Positions 41,395 through 50,152 of a stretch of DNA of 64,000 bases are shown in pieces. Source of the DNA: Hyphomicrobiales bacterium (GTDB taxonomy: Bacteria; Pseudomonadota; Alphaproteobacteria; Rhizobiales; OSC116); assembly GCA_002401855.1 (NCBI GenBank), contig NVUH01000003.1:62001-126000 (forward strand). Direction: 5' to 3'. The position numbers were made by a program, and so were the translations under genes. Position 1 is the stretch's first letter; each line of letters starts with the position of its first letter. Under the pieces are notes generated by a model, which worked only from the letters and a program-made list of their open reading frames with translations, did not search any database and had not been told where the DNA came from.

Positions 41395-43206
41395 ATGGCT
41401 TTAGGCAGAGACAAAGACGGAAAATTAAAATTAAGATCGCGCAAATGGTTTGACAATCCAGGTAACCCGTCGCTGACGGCTTTATATCTGGAGCGCTATT
41501 TAAATTACGGTTTGACCCGTGAAGAGCTGCAATCTGGTCGGCCTATCATTGGCATCGCCCAAACTGGTTCTGACTTATCGCCTTGTAACCGCCCACATAT
41601 TGAACTTGCTAAACGCATCCGTGAAGGCATTAGAGAAGCGGGCGGCATTGCCATGGAATTCCCCGTTCATCCGATTCAGGAAACCGGCAAACGCCCAACC
41701 GCATCGCTTGATCGTAACTTGGCCTATTTGGGCTTGGTGGAAATATTATATGGCTACCCACTTGATGGCGTGGTGTTGACCACTGGTTGTGATAAGACAA
41801 CGCCTGCTGTGTTGATGGCGGCGGCCACTGTCAACATTCCTGCCATTTCATTTTCTTGCGGCCCGATGTTGAACGGTTATGCCCGTGATGGCCGCCTGTG
41901 CGGTTCTGGCTCGATCATCTGGAGCTCGCGCGAGGAACTATCCTTGGGCAAAATTGATTATGAAGAATTTATGGATTTAGCCGAAAGCTCGGCGCCTTCT
42001 GCTGGTTATTGCAACACAATGGGCACCGCATCGACTATGAACAGCTTGTCTGAAGCTTTGGGCATGCAATTGCCGGGCGGGGGAGCAATACCTGCGCCTT
42101 ACCGCGAGCGTGGCCAACTGGCTTATCGTACGGGCTTGCGTATTGTTGACTTGGTGAAAGAAGATGTGCGGCCATCTGACATTATGACCCGTGAGGCGTT
42201 TGAAAATGTGATTGCTGTGAACTCAGCCCTAGGTGGCTCGACCAATGCGCCGATTCATATTAACGCCATTGCTAAGCATATTGGCGTTGAATTGAATATG
42301 GACGATTGGGAAAAATACGGGTTGAATGTGCCGCTATTGGTGAATTTGCAACCTGCTGGTGAATATCTGGCTGAGGATTTTCATCGGGCAGGTGGTGTGC
42401 AAGCAGTGGTTGCTGAATTGATTAAACATGATTTGATTCATGAAGATGCCATGACGGTGAACGGCGATACGATTGGCAACAACAGCCGCGATGAGTCTTC
42501 GCGCAATGCTGATGTGATTAGAAATTTTGACACCGCGCTTATGGGCATGGCTGGCTTTAAGGTGATTAAAGGCAATTTGTTTGACTCGGCCATCATCAAA
42601 CTAAGTGTGGTATCTGATGAGTTTAGAGAGAGATTGCTGAACAACCCAGATGACCCCAATGCTTTTGAAGGCGTGGCTGTGGTGTTTGATGGGCCTGAAA
42701 TTTACCACGCAACCATTGATGACCCAGCATTGAACATTACCGAATATAGCGTATTATTTATGCGTGGCACAGGTGCCATTGGCTACCCCGGCGCGGCTGA
42801 AGTGGTGAATATGCAAGTGCCAGATTATTTATTGAAACGCGGCATCACCACCTTGCCTTGCATTGGCGATGGCCGTCAATCGGGTACATCTGGCTCGCCA
42901 TCTATTTTGAACGCATCGCCCGAAGCTGCTATTGGTGGTGGTTTGGCTATTTTGAAAAATGGTGACAAAGTGCGCATCGATTTGAATAAAGGCGAAGCTA
43001 ACATTTTAATCTCTGACGAAGAATTGGCGCAAAGATTTGCTGATTTGGAAGCGGCGGGCAGTTATGAGTATCCTGAATCACAAACCCCTTGGCAAGAGAT
43101 TCAACGTGGCATTGTTGATCAATTATCCGAAGGCATGGTGCTGAAAAACGCCACTAAATATCAACGTATTTCGCAAACCAAAGGTGTGCCCAGAGACAAT
43201 CACTAA
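41395..43206 (+). CDS. xylD: IlvD/Edd-family sugar-acid dehydratase, D-xylonate dehydratase type
   Basis: Fe-S dehydratase of 603 residues. It closely follows the Caulobacter xylonate dehydratase pattern: R-S-R-x-W-F-D-N-P and L-Y-L-E-R at the N-terminus, the presumed cluster cysteines in [13 protein letters not shown] and Y-C-N-T-M-G-T, M-Q-P-type [14 protein letters not shown], and an R-D-N-H end. ATG 41395 has GGAG upstream. D-xylonate, L-arabinonate or a related pentonate/hexonate is the likely substrate. The other pathway genes are not in this window. Confidence 0.87.
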   Translation: MALGRDKDGKLKLRSRKWFDNPGNPSLTALYLERYLNYGLTREELQSGRPIIGIAQTGSDLSPCNRPHIELAKRIREGIREAGGIAMEFPVHPIQETGKRPTASLDRNLAYLGLVEILYGYPLDGVVLTTGCDKTTPAVLMAAATVNIPAISFSCGPMLNGYARDGRLCGSGSIIWSSREELSLGKIDYEEFMDLAESSAPSAGYCNTMGTASTMNSLSEALGMQLPGGGAIPAPYRERGQLAYRTGLRIVDLVKEDVRPSDIMTREAFENVIAVNSALGGSTNAPIHINAIAKHIGVELNMDDWEKYGLNVPLLVNLQPAGEYLAEDFHRAGGVQAVVAELIKHDLIHEDAMTVNGDTIGNNSRDESSRNADVIRNFDTALMGMAGFKVIKGNLFDSAIIKLSVVSDEFRERLLNNPDDPNAFEGVAVVFDGPEIYHATIDDPALNITEYSVLFMRGTGAIGYPGAAEVVNMQVPDYLLKRGITTLPCIGDGRQSGTSGSPSILNASPEAAIGGGLAILKNGDKVRIDLNKGEANILISDEELAQRFADLEAAGSYEYPESQTPWQEIQRGIVDQLSEGMVLKNATKYQRISQTKGVPRDNH

Positions 43207-43247
43207 AGCGATGCTTGATAATCATTAAAATGACTATTAATAAATTG

Positions 43248-43302
43248 GCACGACTCACATGGAATTAATCCCTTATGTGTGGTCGTGCTTTTTTTGTTTT
43301 TT
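43248..43302 (+). terminator. Rho-independent terminator after the dehydratase
   Basis: GCACGAC (43248-43254) pairs with GTCGTGC (43282-43288), extended by CACAT/ATGTG inside, and is followed by a T-rich tract (seven Ts, G, six Ts). Confidence 0.85.
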
Positions 43303-43403
43303 AAGAATAATGATGAACCCAAATGAGCCAAGCAGCACATAAAACGACTTCTGTTTGCTCTTAATTACAATATATTTTCGTGAAATTAACCTGTGTGTTT
43401 TGA

Positions 43404-43425
43404 GTTTAAATAGTGAGATTTAAAC
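43404..43425. repeat. inverted repeat, 8-6-8, upstream of uspA (copy A)
   Basis: GTTTAAAT-AGTGAG-ATTTAAAC, perfect 8-base arms. Centre-to-centre distance to the next inverted repeat is 71 bases. Candidate regulator site; the regulator is unknown. Confidence 0.5.
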
Positions 43426-43474
43426 AACTCTTTAAACCGCGCTGTATATGAATAGTAGGTTGCTTTCCTGCGCG

Positions 43475-43496
43475 ATGAATAATAAATTTTATTCAT
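43475..43496. repeat. inverted repeat, 8-6-8, upstream of uspA (copy B)
   Basis: ATGAATAA-TAAATT-TTATTCAT, perfect 8-base arms with the same 6-base spacer as the repeat at 43404-43425 but a different arm sequence. It lies 190 bases before the uspA start. Confidence 0.5.
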
Positions 43497-43685
43497 GTAG
43501 TTCTATGTGTGTTGCTTTTACTTTACCAAAATTATTTCCCAATATTAAAAATTATGTTTATAGTTAACGTTAGAAGGCAGGAATTTAGAGGTAACAGCTA
43601 AGTCAAGTTTTGGTCTTTGATATGTACAATTTCAGGGGCAGCTTTCTCAAAAATGGTTTAGGGCAACAAGAGGGAAAGAATTGAA

Positions 43686-44123
43686 ATGACGGTAAAATTA
43701 GTGGTAGGCATTGATGGCCATGAAACAGGCTCTCGTGCACTTGATTACGGCAAGCGAATGGCTGGCCTGATTGGAGATTGCGAGTTATTAGTCGCATATA
43801 TTATTGAATGGTCTCCTTATTCTTTTCAGACTCAAGAAGAAAATGCCGAACGCCATAAGCGGCGCGAGGAAGAAATTGCCACCGCCAAGGAACGAATTAT
43901 CGACCCTGCTGTGAAGGCACTTGTTGATGCGGGTGTTAAGGCCAGAGGCATCGTGCGCCACGGTAATGTGGCTGATGCGTTGGACGCAATCTGTGTTGCA
44001 GAAAAAGCCGATCAAATCATCGTCAGTCGTTCATCAGAAGGCGGCATTGCCAAGCGTATATTTGGCAGCTCAACCGCAAATCTTGTAATGGGCGCTAGTG
44101 TGCCTGTGACAGTTGTGGGATAG
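43686..44123 (+). CDS. universal stress protein, UspA family
   Basis: Single Usp domain of 145 residues. It begins V-K-L-V-V-G-I-D-G with the ATP-contacting Asp, has the V-R-H-G-N-V-A-D-A middle block, and ends with the nucleotide motif around S-E-G-G-I-A-K-R-I-F-G-S-S followed by S-V-P-V-T-V-V. It lies nine bases before the symporter gene, so it may regulate or respond to that transporter; Usp-transporter pairs are common. Confidence 0.9.
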   Translation: MTVKLVVGIDGHETGSRALDYGKRMAGLIGDCELLVAYIIEWSPYSFQTQEENAERHKRREEEIATAKERIIDPAVKALVDAGVKARGIVRHGNVADALDAICVAEKADQIIVSRSSEGGIAKRIFGSSTANLVMGASVPVTVVG

Positions 44124-44132
44124 GAAAAAATA

Positions 44133-45677
44133 ATGAAAAATATTTTAAAAACAAGTTTAATAGCGGGTGTTTTTTCGGCCGTTAGTGGCACAGCATTGGC
44201 CGAGAGCCTAGACGCCCAAGTGAATGCGGTTTTCGCATCCATTACCAGCCCATTTGTAGACTTTATGTTTGCACCAGTCCCCTTTACAGAAAATTTTCCA
44301 TGGATTGTGATGTGGTTGGTGGTTGCGGCGGCGGTCTTCACGCTTTATTTTGGGTTTGTTCAGTTTCGCTTTTTTAAGCATGCCATTAGTTTGGTGAAGG
44401 GTGATTATTCTGACCCAAATGATGCGGGTGAAGTGAGCCATTTCCAAGCGCTTGCAACTGCGCTTTCGGGCACAGTTGGGCTTGGTAACATAGCCGGCGT
44501 GGCTGTGGCTGTTGGCATTGGTGGCCCTGGTGCAACATTTTGGATGATCATCGCTGGCCTTATGGGCATGGCGGCGAAATTTACCGAATGTACCTTAGGT
44601 GTGAAATATAGGAATGAATATGATGACGGCACCGTTTCTGGTGGCCCGATGTATTATCTGTCTAAGGGCTTTAAAGAGCTTGGTCTGCCAGGTGGTAAAT
44701 TCTTAGCCATTCTATTTTCAGTATTCTGTATTCTGGGTGCTTTGGGTGGTGGTAATATGTTCCAAGCCAACCAAGCGCATGCACAAATTGTTGGTGTTGT
44801 TGGCGATTTTCCGGGTTGGATCACTGGTATTGTATTTGCGGCCATCGTATTTATCGTGATTGTTGGGGGTGTTAAATCCATCGCTCGTGTGACTGAAAAA
44901 GTTGTACCATTTATGGGTGTGATGTATGTCGGTGCAGCTTTGATAATCTTAGCTGTAAATTATGACCAAATTGCTTGGGCATTTGGCCAAATCTTTGGTG
45001 GTGCATTTACAGGTTTGGGTGTTGCAGGCGGTTTTGTTGGGGCTTTGATTCAAGGCTTTAAACGTGCTGCATTCTCTAACGAAGCTGGTATCGGTTCTGC
45101 GGCCATTGCCCATAGTGCGGTGAAAACCAAAGAGCCAATCACCGAGGGATTTGTATCCTTACTTGAGCCATTCATCGACACAGTGGTTATCTGTACAATG
45201 ACCGCATTGGTAATCACCATTTCTGGCCAACTTATGGTTGATCCAGAAACCGGTCTTTACATGGTGAATGAAGCTGGCAAGATTGCCACAATTGGTAATA
45301 CATCTGGAGTGTCTCTCACTTCAGCAGCCTTTGGTTCTGCCATAAGCTGGTTCCCATTTGTTTTGGCTATTGCTGTTGTATTGTTCGCATTTTCAACCAT
45401 GATCTCTTGGTCTTATTATGGTTTGAAAGCGTGGACATATTTGTTTGGTGAAGGCAAAAGAACTGAGCTTGTATTTAAAGCTATTTTCTGTTTATTCATC
45501 ATTGTCGGCGCCTCCGCTAGCCTCGGCCCTGTGATTGATTTCTCAGATGCAGCATTATTCGCTATGGCGATACCTAATGTGATTGGCCTTTATTTCTTGA
45601 TGAAAGTTGTGAAAGCAGAGTTTAACTCTTATGTTTCACGCCTTGAATCTGGTGAAATTAAAAAGTTTAAAGCCTAG
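44133..45677 (+). CDS. alanine/glycine:cation symporter, AGCS family
   Basis: Sodium-coupled amino-acid permease of 514 residues with about 10-11 hydrophobic segments. AGCS signatures are L-S-G-T-V-G-L-G-N-I-A-G-V-A-V-A, the G-G-P-M-Y-Y-L block, F-K-R-A-A-F-S-N-E-A-G-I-G-S-A, and F-S-T-M-I-S-W-S-Y-Y-G. The N-terminus resembles a signal peptide (first 23 residues), as in several marine members. It forms a two-gene unit with uspA and ends at a strong terminator. Confidence 0.92.
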   Translation: MKNILKTSLIAGVFSAVSGTALAESLDAQVNAVFASITSPFVDFMFAPVPFTENFPWIVMWLVVAAAVFTLYFGFVQFRFFKHAISLVKGDYSDPNDAGEVSHFQALATALSGTVGLGNIAGVAVAVGIGGPGATFWMIIAGLMGMAAKFTECTLGVKYRNEYDDGTVSGGPMYYLSKGFKELGLPGGKFLAILFSVFCILGALGGGNMFQANQAHAQIVGVVGDFPGWITGIVFAAIVFIVIVGGVKSIARVTEKVVPFMGVMYVGAALIILAVNYDQIAWAFGQIFGGAFTGLGVAGGFVGALIQGFKRAAFSNEAGIGSAAIAHSAVKTKEPITEGFVSLLEPFIDTVVICTMTALVITISGQLMVDPETGLYMVNEAGKIATIGNTSGVSLTSAAFGSAISWFPFVLAIAVVLFAFSTMISWSYYGLKAWTYLFGEGKRTELVFKAIFCLFIIVGASASLGPVIDFSDAALFAMAIPNVIGLYFLMKVVKAEFNSYVSRLESGEIKKFKA

Positions 45678-45688
45678 AACAAAATGTG

Positions 45689-45720
45689 AGGAGGTGGTTT
45701 TTAATCACCTCCTTAATTTT
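45689..45720 (+). terminator. terminator after the AGCS gene
   Basis: AGGAGGTG (45689-45696) pairs with CACCTCCT (45706-45713) around nine bases, followed by TAATTTT. Confidence 0.7.
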
Positions 45721-45927
45721 GCCTCAGTAGGGATGAGGTTTGTATACATAAAATACGTTTAGCCCCAAAATATGGTCTAAAATACTGGGGTTTAGCCAAA
45801 AATGCCCTTAGGCTTCCAAATTTCCTCAACCATACCATTTGTAAAAAAGCCAATATTGCGCACGCGAATAAATTGGTCATATAAATTTCTGCCCCTAAGC
45901 TTGATAAAAACATTGAGGTGAGGGATA

Positions 45928-47853
45928 ATGCATCAACTAAAACTGAATATTGTGGCTGAAATAAATGCCGATAAGCATACAGAATTAACATTCACGCTGG
46001 CAAATATTTCTCCAGACACTGTTAAGTTTGATAAATTATGCTTTACTTTTATTTATGCGCTGATCAAGAAAACCTATAGCAATGCCAAAATTTTAAAACA
46101 AGTGGGTACATATTACGAGCTTGAGCCGCCTAACAAAGTGATGTTGGAGGGTGGAAAATGGCAATTTACTTGCATGGTAGAAACGATTTTAAACCAATAT
46201 ACTGATTTGCCCGCTGGTGTTTTTGCTATGAGTGGTGATGAATTGGTTGACGTTGAATATAGCAAAGCCGACAAAATTGCCGCACGGATTGTGGATATGG
46301 CGGATGATGTTGAGCCTGTTGAAATATCAAAAAATAGCCGTCGGGTGAATTGCTTTCCGCTGCCTAATGAGATGGTTCATTCTTCCGGATTAGCCGATTT
46401 AAGCCGTGGTTTTGCTTTAAATACTGATGGTATGTTTGCCGATAGCTTTGATAATGCGGTTGAGATTGAACGAGATTTTGACGGCGATTATAATTTATTT
46501 TCTTTATCCAACCAAGGCATAGAACTTAATTTAATTGCTGATGATGGGCTTGTGAGTGAAGCCTATCGGCTGAAGATAGAGGCGCAAAAGATAGACATTA
46601 GGGCAACGGATGCGGCGGGCATTCACAATGCTTTGATGAGCTTGTGGCAAATGGCAGCTTTGGATAAGATCAATGTGGCCTGTGTTGAAATTAATGACGC
46701 GCCAAGATTTGAATGGCGCGGTCAGCATTTGGATGTAGCGCGGCAATTTTTTAGCATGGACGAGGTCAAGCGATTTATCAATCATATGGCTTTATATAAG
46801 CTGAATAAATTTCATTGGCATTTGGTTGACGATGAAGCATGGCGGGTGGAAATTAAAGCCCTGCCGCAACTGACCGAGCAGATTACCAGCCGTGGTTATG
46901 GGCAAATGGTTGAGCCATCTTATGGCAGTGGTGCGAGGGATGAAGGTGGGTTTTACAGCCAGCAAGATATGATCGATATTGTTGCCTATGCCGCTAAACG
47001 CAATATTGAAGTGATACCTGAAATTGACATACCTGGCCATTGCCATGCATTGATAAAATTAATGCCTGAATTGCTTGAAGCCGATGACGCGTCTGAATAT
47101 ACATCGGTGCAAGGTTATGAGGAAAATTGTTTAAACCCTGCTTTGCCACAGACCTATGATATGTTGGATAAAGTGTTTTGTGAAATATCTGATATTTTTA
47201 CCAGTGAATTTATTCATATAGGGGCAGATGAACGCGCCCATGGTAGCTGGGAAAAATCGCCTAAAGTGGCTGAATTGATGGCCGAACATGGTTATAATTC
47301 AACCGAGCAAGTGCAGACTCATTTTCTAAAAAAAGTGCAAGACATTGCGGATAGATATGGCAAGAAAACGGGTGCTTGGGAAGAAGCTAGCGAGCAAGGT
47401 GATATTAAAAAAGACGGTTATATTGTAAGTTGGAAAGGCGTTGAAGCCGGCATAAATGCAGCTGAACGTGGTTATAATGTGGTGATGTCACCTGCGCAAC
47501 ATTGTTATTTTGACATGGCGCATTCTACAGGTTTTGATGAACCTGGCCTGACATGGACGGGCGGGCGTGTCAGCTTGCAAAACGTTTATAATTATGACCC
47601 CATTCCTAAGGATATTTCGGCCGAGATCGCCATGCGTTTTAAGGGCATACAAGGCTGTTTGTGGAGTGAAAATCTCTATGATAAATCCATTGTCGATCAC
47701 CAAATATTTCCACGGATGATTGCCTTAAGTGAAATATGTTGGGTGGAAGTGGAGCATAAAAATTATGCTGATTTTAGCCATGATTTAAAGCAATATCACC
47801 AACCAATGTTGGATGGTTTGAACATTCAATACCGTCGTAAAGATTTTGAATAA
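45928..47853 (+). CDS. beta-N-acetylhexosaminidase, GH20
   Basis: GH20 enzyme of 641 residues. An N-terminal carbohydrate-binding-like domain (to about 160) and a GH20b-type domain precede the TIM barrel that begins near W-R-G-Q-H-L-D-V-A-R. The catalytic pair is D434-E435 in H-I-G-A-D-E (usually G-G-D-E). No signal peptide is visible, so it probably acts in the cytoplasm on imported chitooligosaccharides or glycan fragments, releasing GlcNAc. GAGGTGAGGG precedes the ATG. First gene of a GlcNAc-related series. Confidence 0.92.
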   Translation: MHQLKLNIVAEINADKHTELTFTLANISPDTVKFDKLCFTFIYALIKKTYSNAKILKQVGTYYELEPPNKVMLEGGKWQFTCMVETILNQYTDLPAGVFAMSGDELVDVEYSKADKIAARIVDMADDVEPVEISKNSRRVNCFPLPNEMVHSSGLADLSRGFALNTDGMFADSFDNAVEIERDFDGDYNLFSLSNQGIELNLIADDGLVSEAYRLKIEAQKIDIRATDAAGIHNALMSLWQMAALDKINVACVEINDAPRFEWRGQHLDVARQFFSMDEVKRFINHMALYKLNKFHWHLVDDEAWRVEIKALPQLTEQITSRGYGQMVEPSYGSGARDEGGFYSQQDMIDIVAYAAKRNIEVIPEIDIPGHCHALIKLMPELLEADDASEYTSVQGYEENCLNPALPQTYDMLDKVFCEISDIFTSEFIHIGADERAHGSWEKSPKVAELMAEHGYNSTEQVQTHFLKKVQDIADRYGKKTGAWEEASEQGDIKKDGYIVSWKGVEAGINAAERGYNVVMSPAQHCYFDMAHSTGFDEPGLTWTGGRVSLQNVYNYDPIPKDISAEIAMRFKGIQGCLWSENLYDKSIVDHQIFPRMIALSEICWVEVEHKNYADFSHDLKQYHQPMLDGLNIQYRRKDFE

Positions 47854-47872
47854 ACGTGAAAGAGAGCAGAAT

Positions 47873-48889
47873 ATGACCGATATATCGCCATTAATGATTG
47901 GGTTTCAGGGCACAGAATTTACCAATGCTGAGCTGGATTTCTTTAAACATGCTAACCCATATGGCCTGATGGTGATGCGCCGTAATGTTACGGGGCGTGA
48001 CCAGATTAAACGGCTTAATGCGCAGTTCCGCGAGGCGGTTGGCCGTGAGGATGCGGTGATCACCACCGACCAAGAAGGCGGGCGGATACAGCATTTGGAA
48101 GGCCCAGACTGGCCTGTTTATCCTATCTATGCTGAGTTTCATAAATTGATTGAGAAAGATTTAGAGCTGGCCAAACAGGTCATCCGCAGATCGTCTCGGG
48201 CTTTGGCGTCGGACATGGCCAATGCAGGGTTTAATGCCAATTGTAGCCCTGTTTTAGATTTGTCATTCAAAGGTGCATCGGCGGTTATATCTGACCGTAG
48301 TTTTGGCGAAAATGCTGATATTGTTGCGCAAATGGGCGAGCAAATTATTGCTGGCTTTATGGAAAGCGGCATCATACCGATGATGAAGCATATTCCTGGT
48401 CATGGCCGTGCGATGGAGGATAGCCATGTGACCCGACCAATTGTCAATGCCAGTTTAGAAAAGCTGGATGCGAGTGACTTTTTGCCATTTAAACGGTTGA
48501 ATGACTGTCCATGGGCAATGGTTTCGCATGTTGTTTATGCCGCGTGTGATGGTATGCCTGCAACGGTTTCTAAACCTGTTATTGATGAAATTATTCGCCA
48601 GCGTATTGGTTTTGATGGTGTGTTAATATCGGACTGTGTTTACATGGAAAGCTTGGATGGTAGCATTGCTGAGCGGTGCCAGCAGGTGCAAAATGCAGGT
48701 GTTGATTTGGTATTATCCTGCCATGGTGGGGCTAAAGATTGGCAGCAATGGCATGAAAAGTTGACTCCTTTATCTGAAACCAGTTTAAATAGGTTAAAGG
48801 TTGCACAGGGCAAAATGGCGGCGGTTGAATTGAACGTTGACCCAGACCCGTTTGCCACTATGGATGACGTGTGGCAATTGCTGAAATAG
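47873..48889 (+). CDS. nagZ: beta-N-acetylhexosaminidase, GH3 (NagZ-like)
   Basis: GH3 enzyme of 338 residues. It has D-Q-E-G-G-R-I-Q, the NagZ signature K-H-I-P-G-H-G-R-A-x-x-D-S-H (His acid/base loop) and the nucleophile Asp in L-I-S-D-C-V-Y-M. No signal peptide. The ATG at 47873 lies 5-6 bases after GAGAGCAG. In most Gram-negatives NagZ recycles murein; here the position between a GH20 gene and GlcNAc catabolic genes suggests a paralogue for environmental GlcNAc oligomers (inference). Confidence 0.9.
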   Translation: MTDISPLMIGFQGTEFTNAELDFFKHANPYGLMVMRRNVTGRDQIKRLNAQFREAVGREDAVITTDQEGGRIQHLEGPDWPVYPIYAEFHKLIEKDLELAKQVIRRSSRALASDMANAGFNANCSPVLDLSFKGASAVISDRSFGENADIVAQMGEQIIAGFMESGIIPMMKHIPGHGRAMEDSHVTRPIVNASLEKLDASDFLPFKRLNDCPWAMVSHVVYAACDGMPATVSKPVIDEIIRQRIGFDGVLISDCVYMESLDGSIAERCQQVQNAGVDLVLSCHGGAKDWQQWHEKLTPLSETSLNRLKVAQGKMAAVELNVDPDPFATMDDVWQLLK

Positions 48890-48911
48890 TTGAATAAAAA
48901 AGGGAAAGCTC

Positions 48912-49385
48912 ATGTCTGATATGTTGGTGAAATTATATGATTTACCGCAAACTGATATATTTGCTAAAATTCGAGATCAGAATGTGACCTTGCGTCCGGC
49001 AATGGCGCCCGAAAAACATTTGGTCTGTGCGTGGGTGAATAAACATTTTAACCAAGACTGGGTGAGTGAAGTTGAAGTGGCTTTTTCTCGCCAGCCTGTG
49101 AGTGTTTATATTGCAGTGAATGAAGATGATAAAATGCTGGGTTTTGCCTGTTATGACACCACAGCGCGTGGGTTTTTTGGCCCCACCGGGGTTGATGAAG
49201 CTGAGCGCGGCAAGGGCATTGGTGAGGCATTATTGCTTAAATGCCTGCATACCATGCGTGAGATTGGTTATGGTTACGCCATTATTGGCTGGGCGGGGCC
49301 AACGGGTTTTTACGCCAAAAAAATCGGCGCTACCATTATTGAAGATTCCGAACCTGGTGTTTATAAAGGCCTGATCAAAGGCTGA
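48912..49385 (+). CDS. GNAT-family N-acetyltransferase
   Basis: GNAT domain of 157 residues. Motif A with the acetyl-CoA pyrophosphate loop is A-E-R-G-K-G-I-G-E-A-L-L (R/Q-x-x-G-x-G/A pattern) near residue 100, preceded by the strand A-C-Y-D-T-T-A and followed by F-Y-A-K-K-I-G-A. It lies 22 bases behind nagZ in the amino-sugar operon, so an amino sugar or muropeptide-like amine is a possible acceptor, but the substrate cannot be read from sequence. Confidence 0.8.
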   Translation: MSDMLVKLYDLPQTDIFAKIRDQNVTLRPAMAPEKHLVCAWVNKHFNQDWVSEVEVAFSRQPVSVYIAVNEDDKMLGFACYDTTARGFFGPTGVDEAERGKGIGEALLLKCLHTMREIGYGYAIIGWAGPTGFYAKKIGATIIEDSEPGVYKGLIKG

Positions 49386-49387
49386 TA

Positions 49388-49879
49388 TTATAGATAGGGA
49401 AGATAGCCTGCAAAGCCTGTTATTTTCCATTTATCAGCTACTTTTTCACAAAAATATAAGGTTTGCCAATTGAGTTGATCGACACTGCCATCGGCTTTTT
49501 TTATAGTGCCGTGGAATTTTTTGCAGGCAATGGCTTTGTGCTGATTAATGTCAATATCAGTGAGGTTGGTGAGTTTGTGAATGGCTTGGCGTATATCTTC
49601 GGCATATTCGATTTTTTGCGCTGCAACAGCTTGTTCTAGCCATAGGTTTTTATAATCTTCAAGGCTTGGAAATGCCATTTTCCAATCACTTGGATTTTGC
49701 TCGTTCTTACCATCAATGCCCATAAATTTATCGGCAATAAAATCATTTTCGACCAGTGACCAATCGGCCGCTAAATAGGCATCAATATCGCGCAATACCA
49801 GCATGTCCCATATCGCTGCTTTGTCTTTATTAGGCGTATCACTTGTTGCGCTAAATGGGTTTTCATCATAATACATCAT
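49388..49879 (-). CDS. unrecognised protein, NTF2-like (SnoaL-type) fold suspected
   Basis: Product of 163 residues, no signal peptide and no membrane segment. The pattern of an N-terminal helical part (W-D-M-L-V-L-R-D-I-D-A-Y-L-A-A-D-W) and a C-terminal run of strands ending W-K-I-T-G-F-A-G-Y-L resembles NTF2-like proteins. It is encoded tail to tail with the GNAT gene, two bases apart. It may be a small hydrolase, isomerase or binding protein of the amino-sugar locus; no function is assigned. Confidence 0.6.
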   Translation of the reverse strand: MMYYDENPFSATSDTPNKDKAAIWDMLVLRDIDAYLAADWSLVENDFIADKFMGIDGKNEQNPSDWKMAFPSLEDYKNLWLEQAVAAQKIEYAEDIRQAIHKLTNLTDIDINQHKAIACKKFHGTIKKADGSVDQLNWQTLYFCEKVADKWKITGFAGYLPYL

Positions 49880-50057
49880 ATATTCCTATGCTCATTCATT
49901 TGCTTAAATCATAAGCTTATTTGGCTCTTTCTAAATAGCTAATGTCTATCTGTGGTACTATTGGCAATATTGGGCTTATCAGCCTAAACAGCCCGAGAAG
50001 CCCTGTAATGGGTATGTTCCGCCTGCATTTTTAGCTGTTTTTAGTGATTTTGAGGGT

Positions 50058-50080
50058 AATACCAATATTATATTGGTATT
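50058..50080. promoter_or_regulatory. 23-base perfect palindrome before the GlcNAc kinase gene
   Basis: AATACCAATAT, one T, ATATTGGTATT. It lies 73 bases before the kinase start in a 273-base divergent region. It is a candidate operator for the GntR/UTRA protein encoded in the same operon. The ACCA/TGGT halves are oriented opposite to the TGGT...ACCA layout of DasR/NagR sites, so the match to that family is not proven. Confidence 0.5.
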
Positions 50081-50152
50081 GATGTTAATCTTCATCCACC
50101 TATATGCTTGAGCCATATAGTCTTGTTGAGACAAATTTAACTTCTGGTGCCC

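Larger units (their letters stand above)
43207..43685. other. dehydratase-uspA intergenic region
   Basis: This 479-base gap holds the terminator at 43248-43302 and, beyond it, two 22-base inverted repeats of identical geometry listed separately. I found no convincing reading frame. It is AT-rich and probably carries the promoter of uspA, whose start is preceded by GAGGGAAAG. Confidence 0.6.

Noticed and set aside
41395-43206. 6-phosphogluconate dehydratase (Edd) or dihydroxy-acid dehydratase (IlvD)
   Set aside because: The N-terminal L-Y-L-E-R block, T-T-G-C-D-K-T-T and C-terminal R-x-N-H end match xylonate/arabinonate-type dehydratases better than either.
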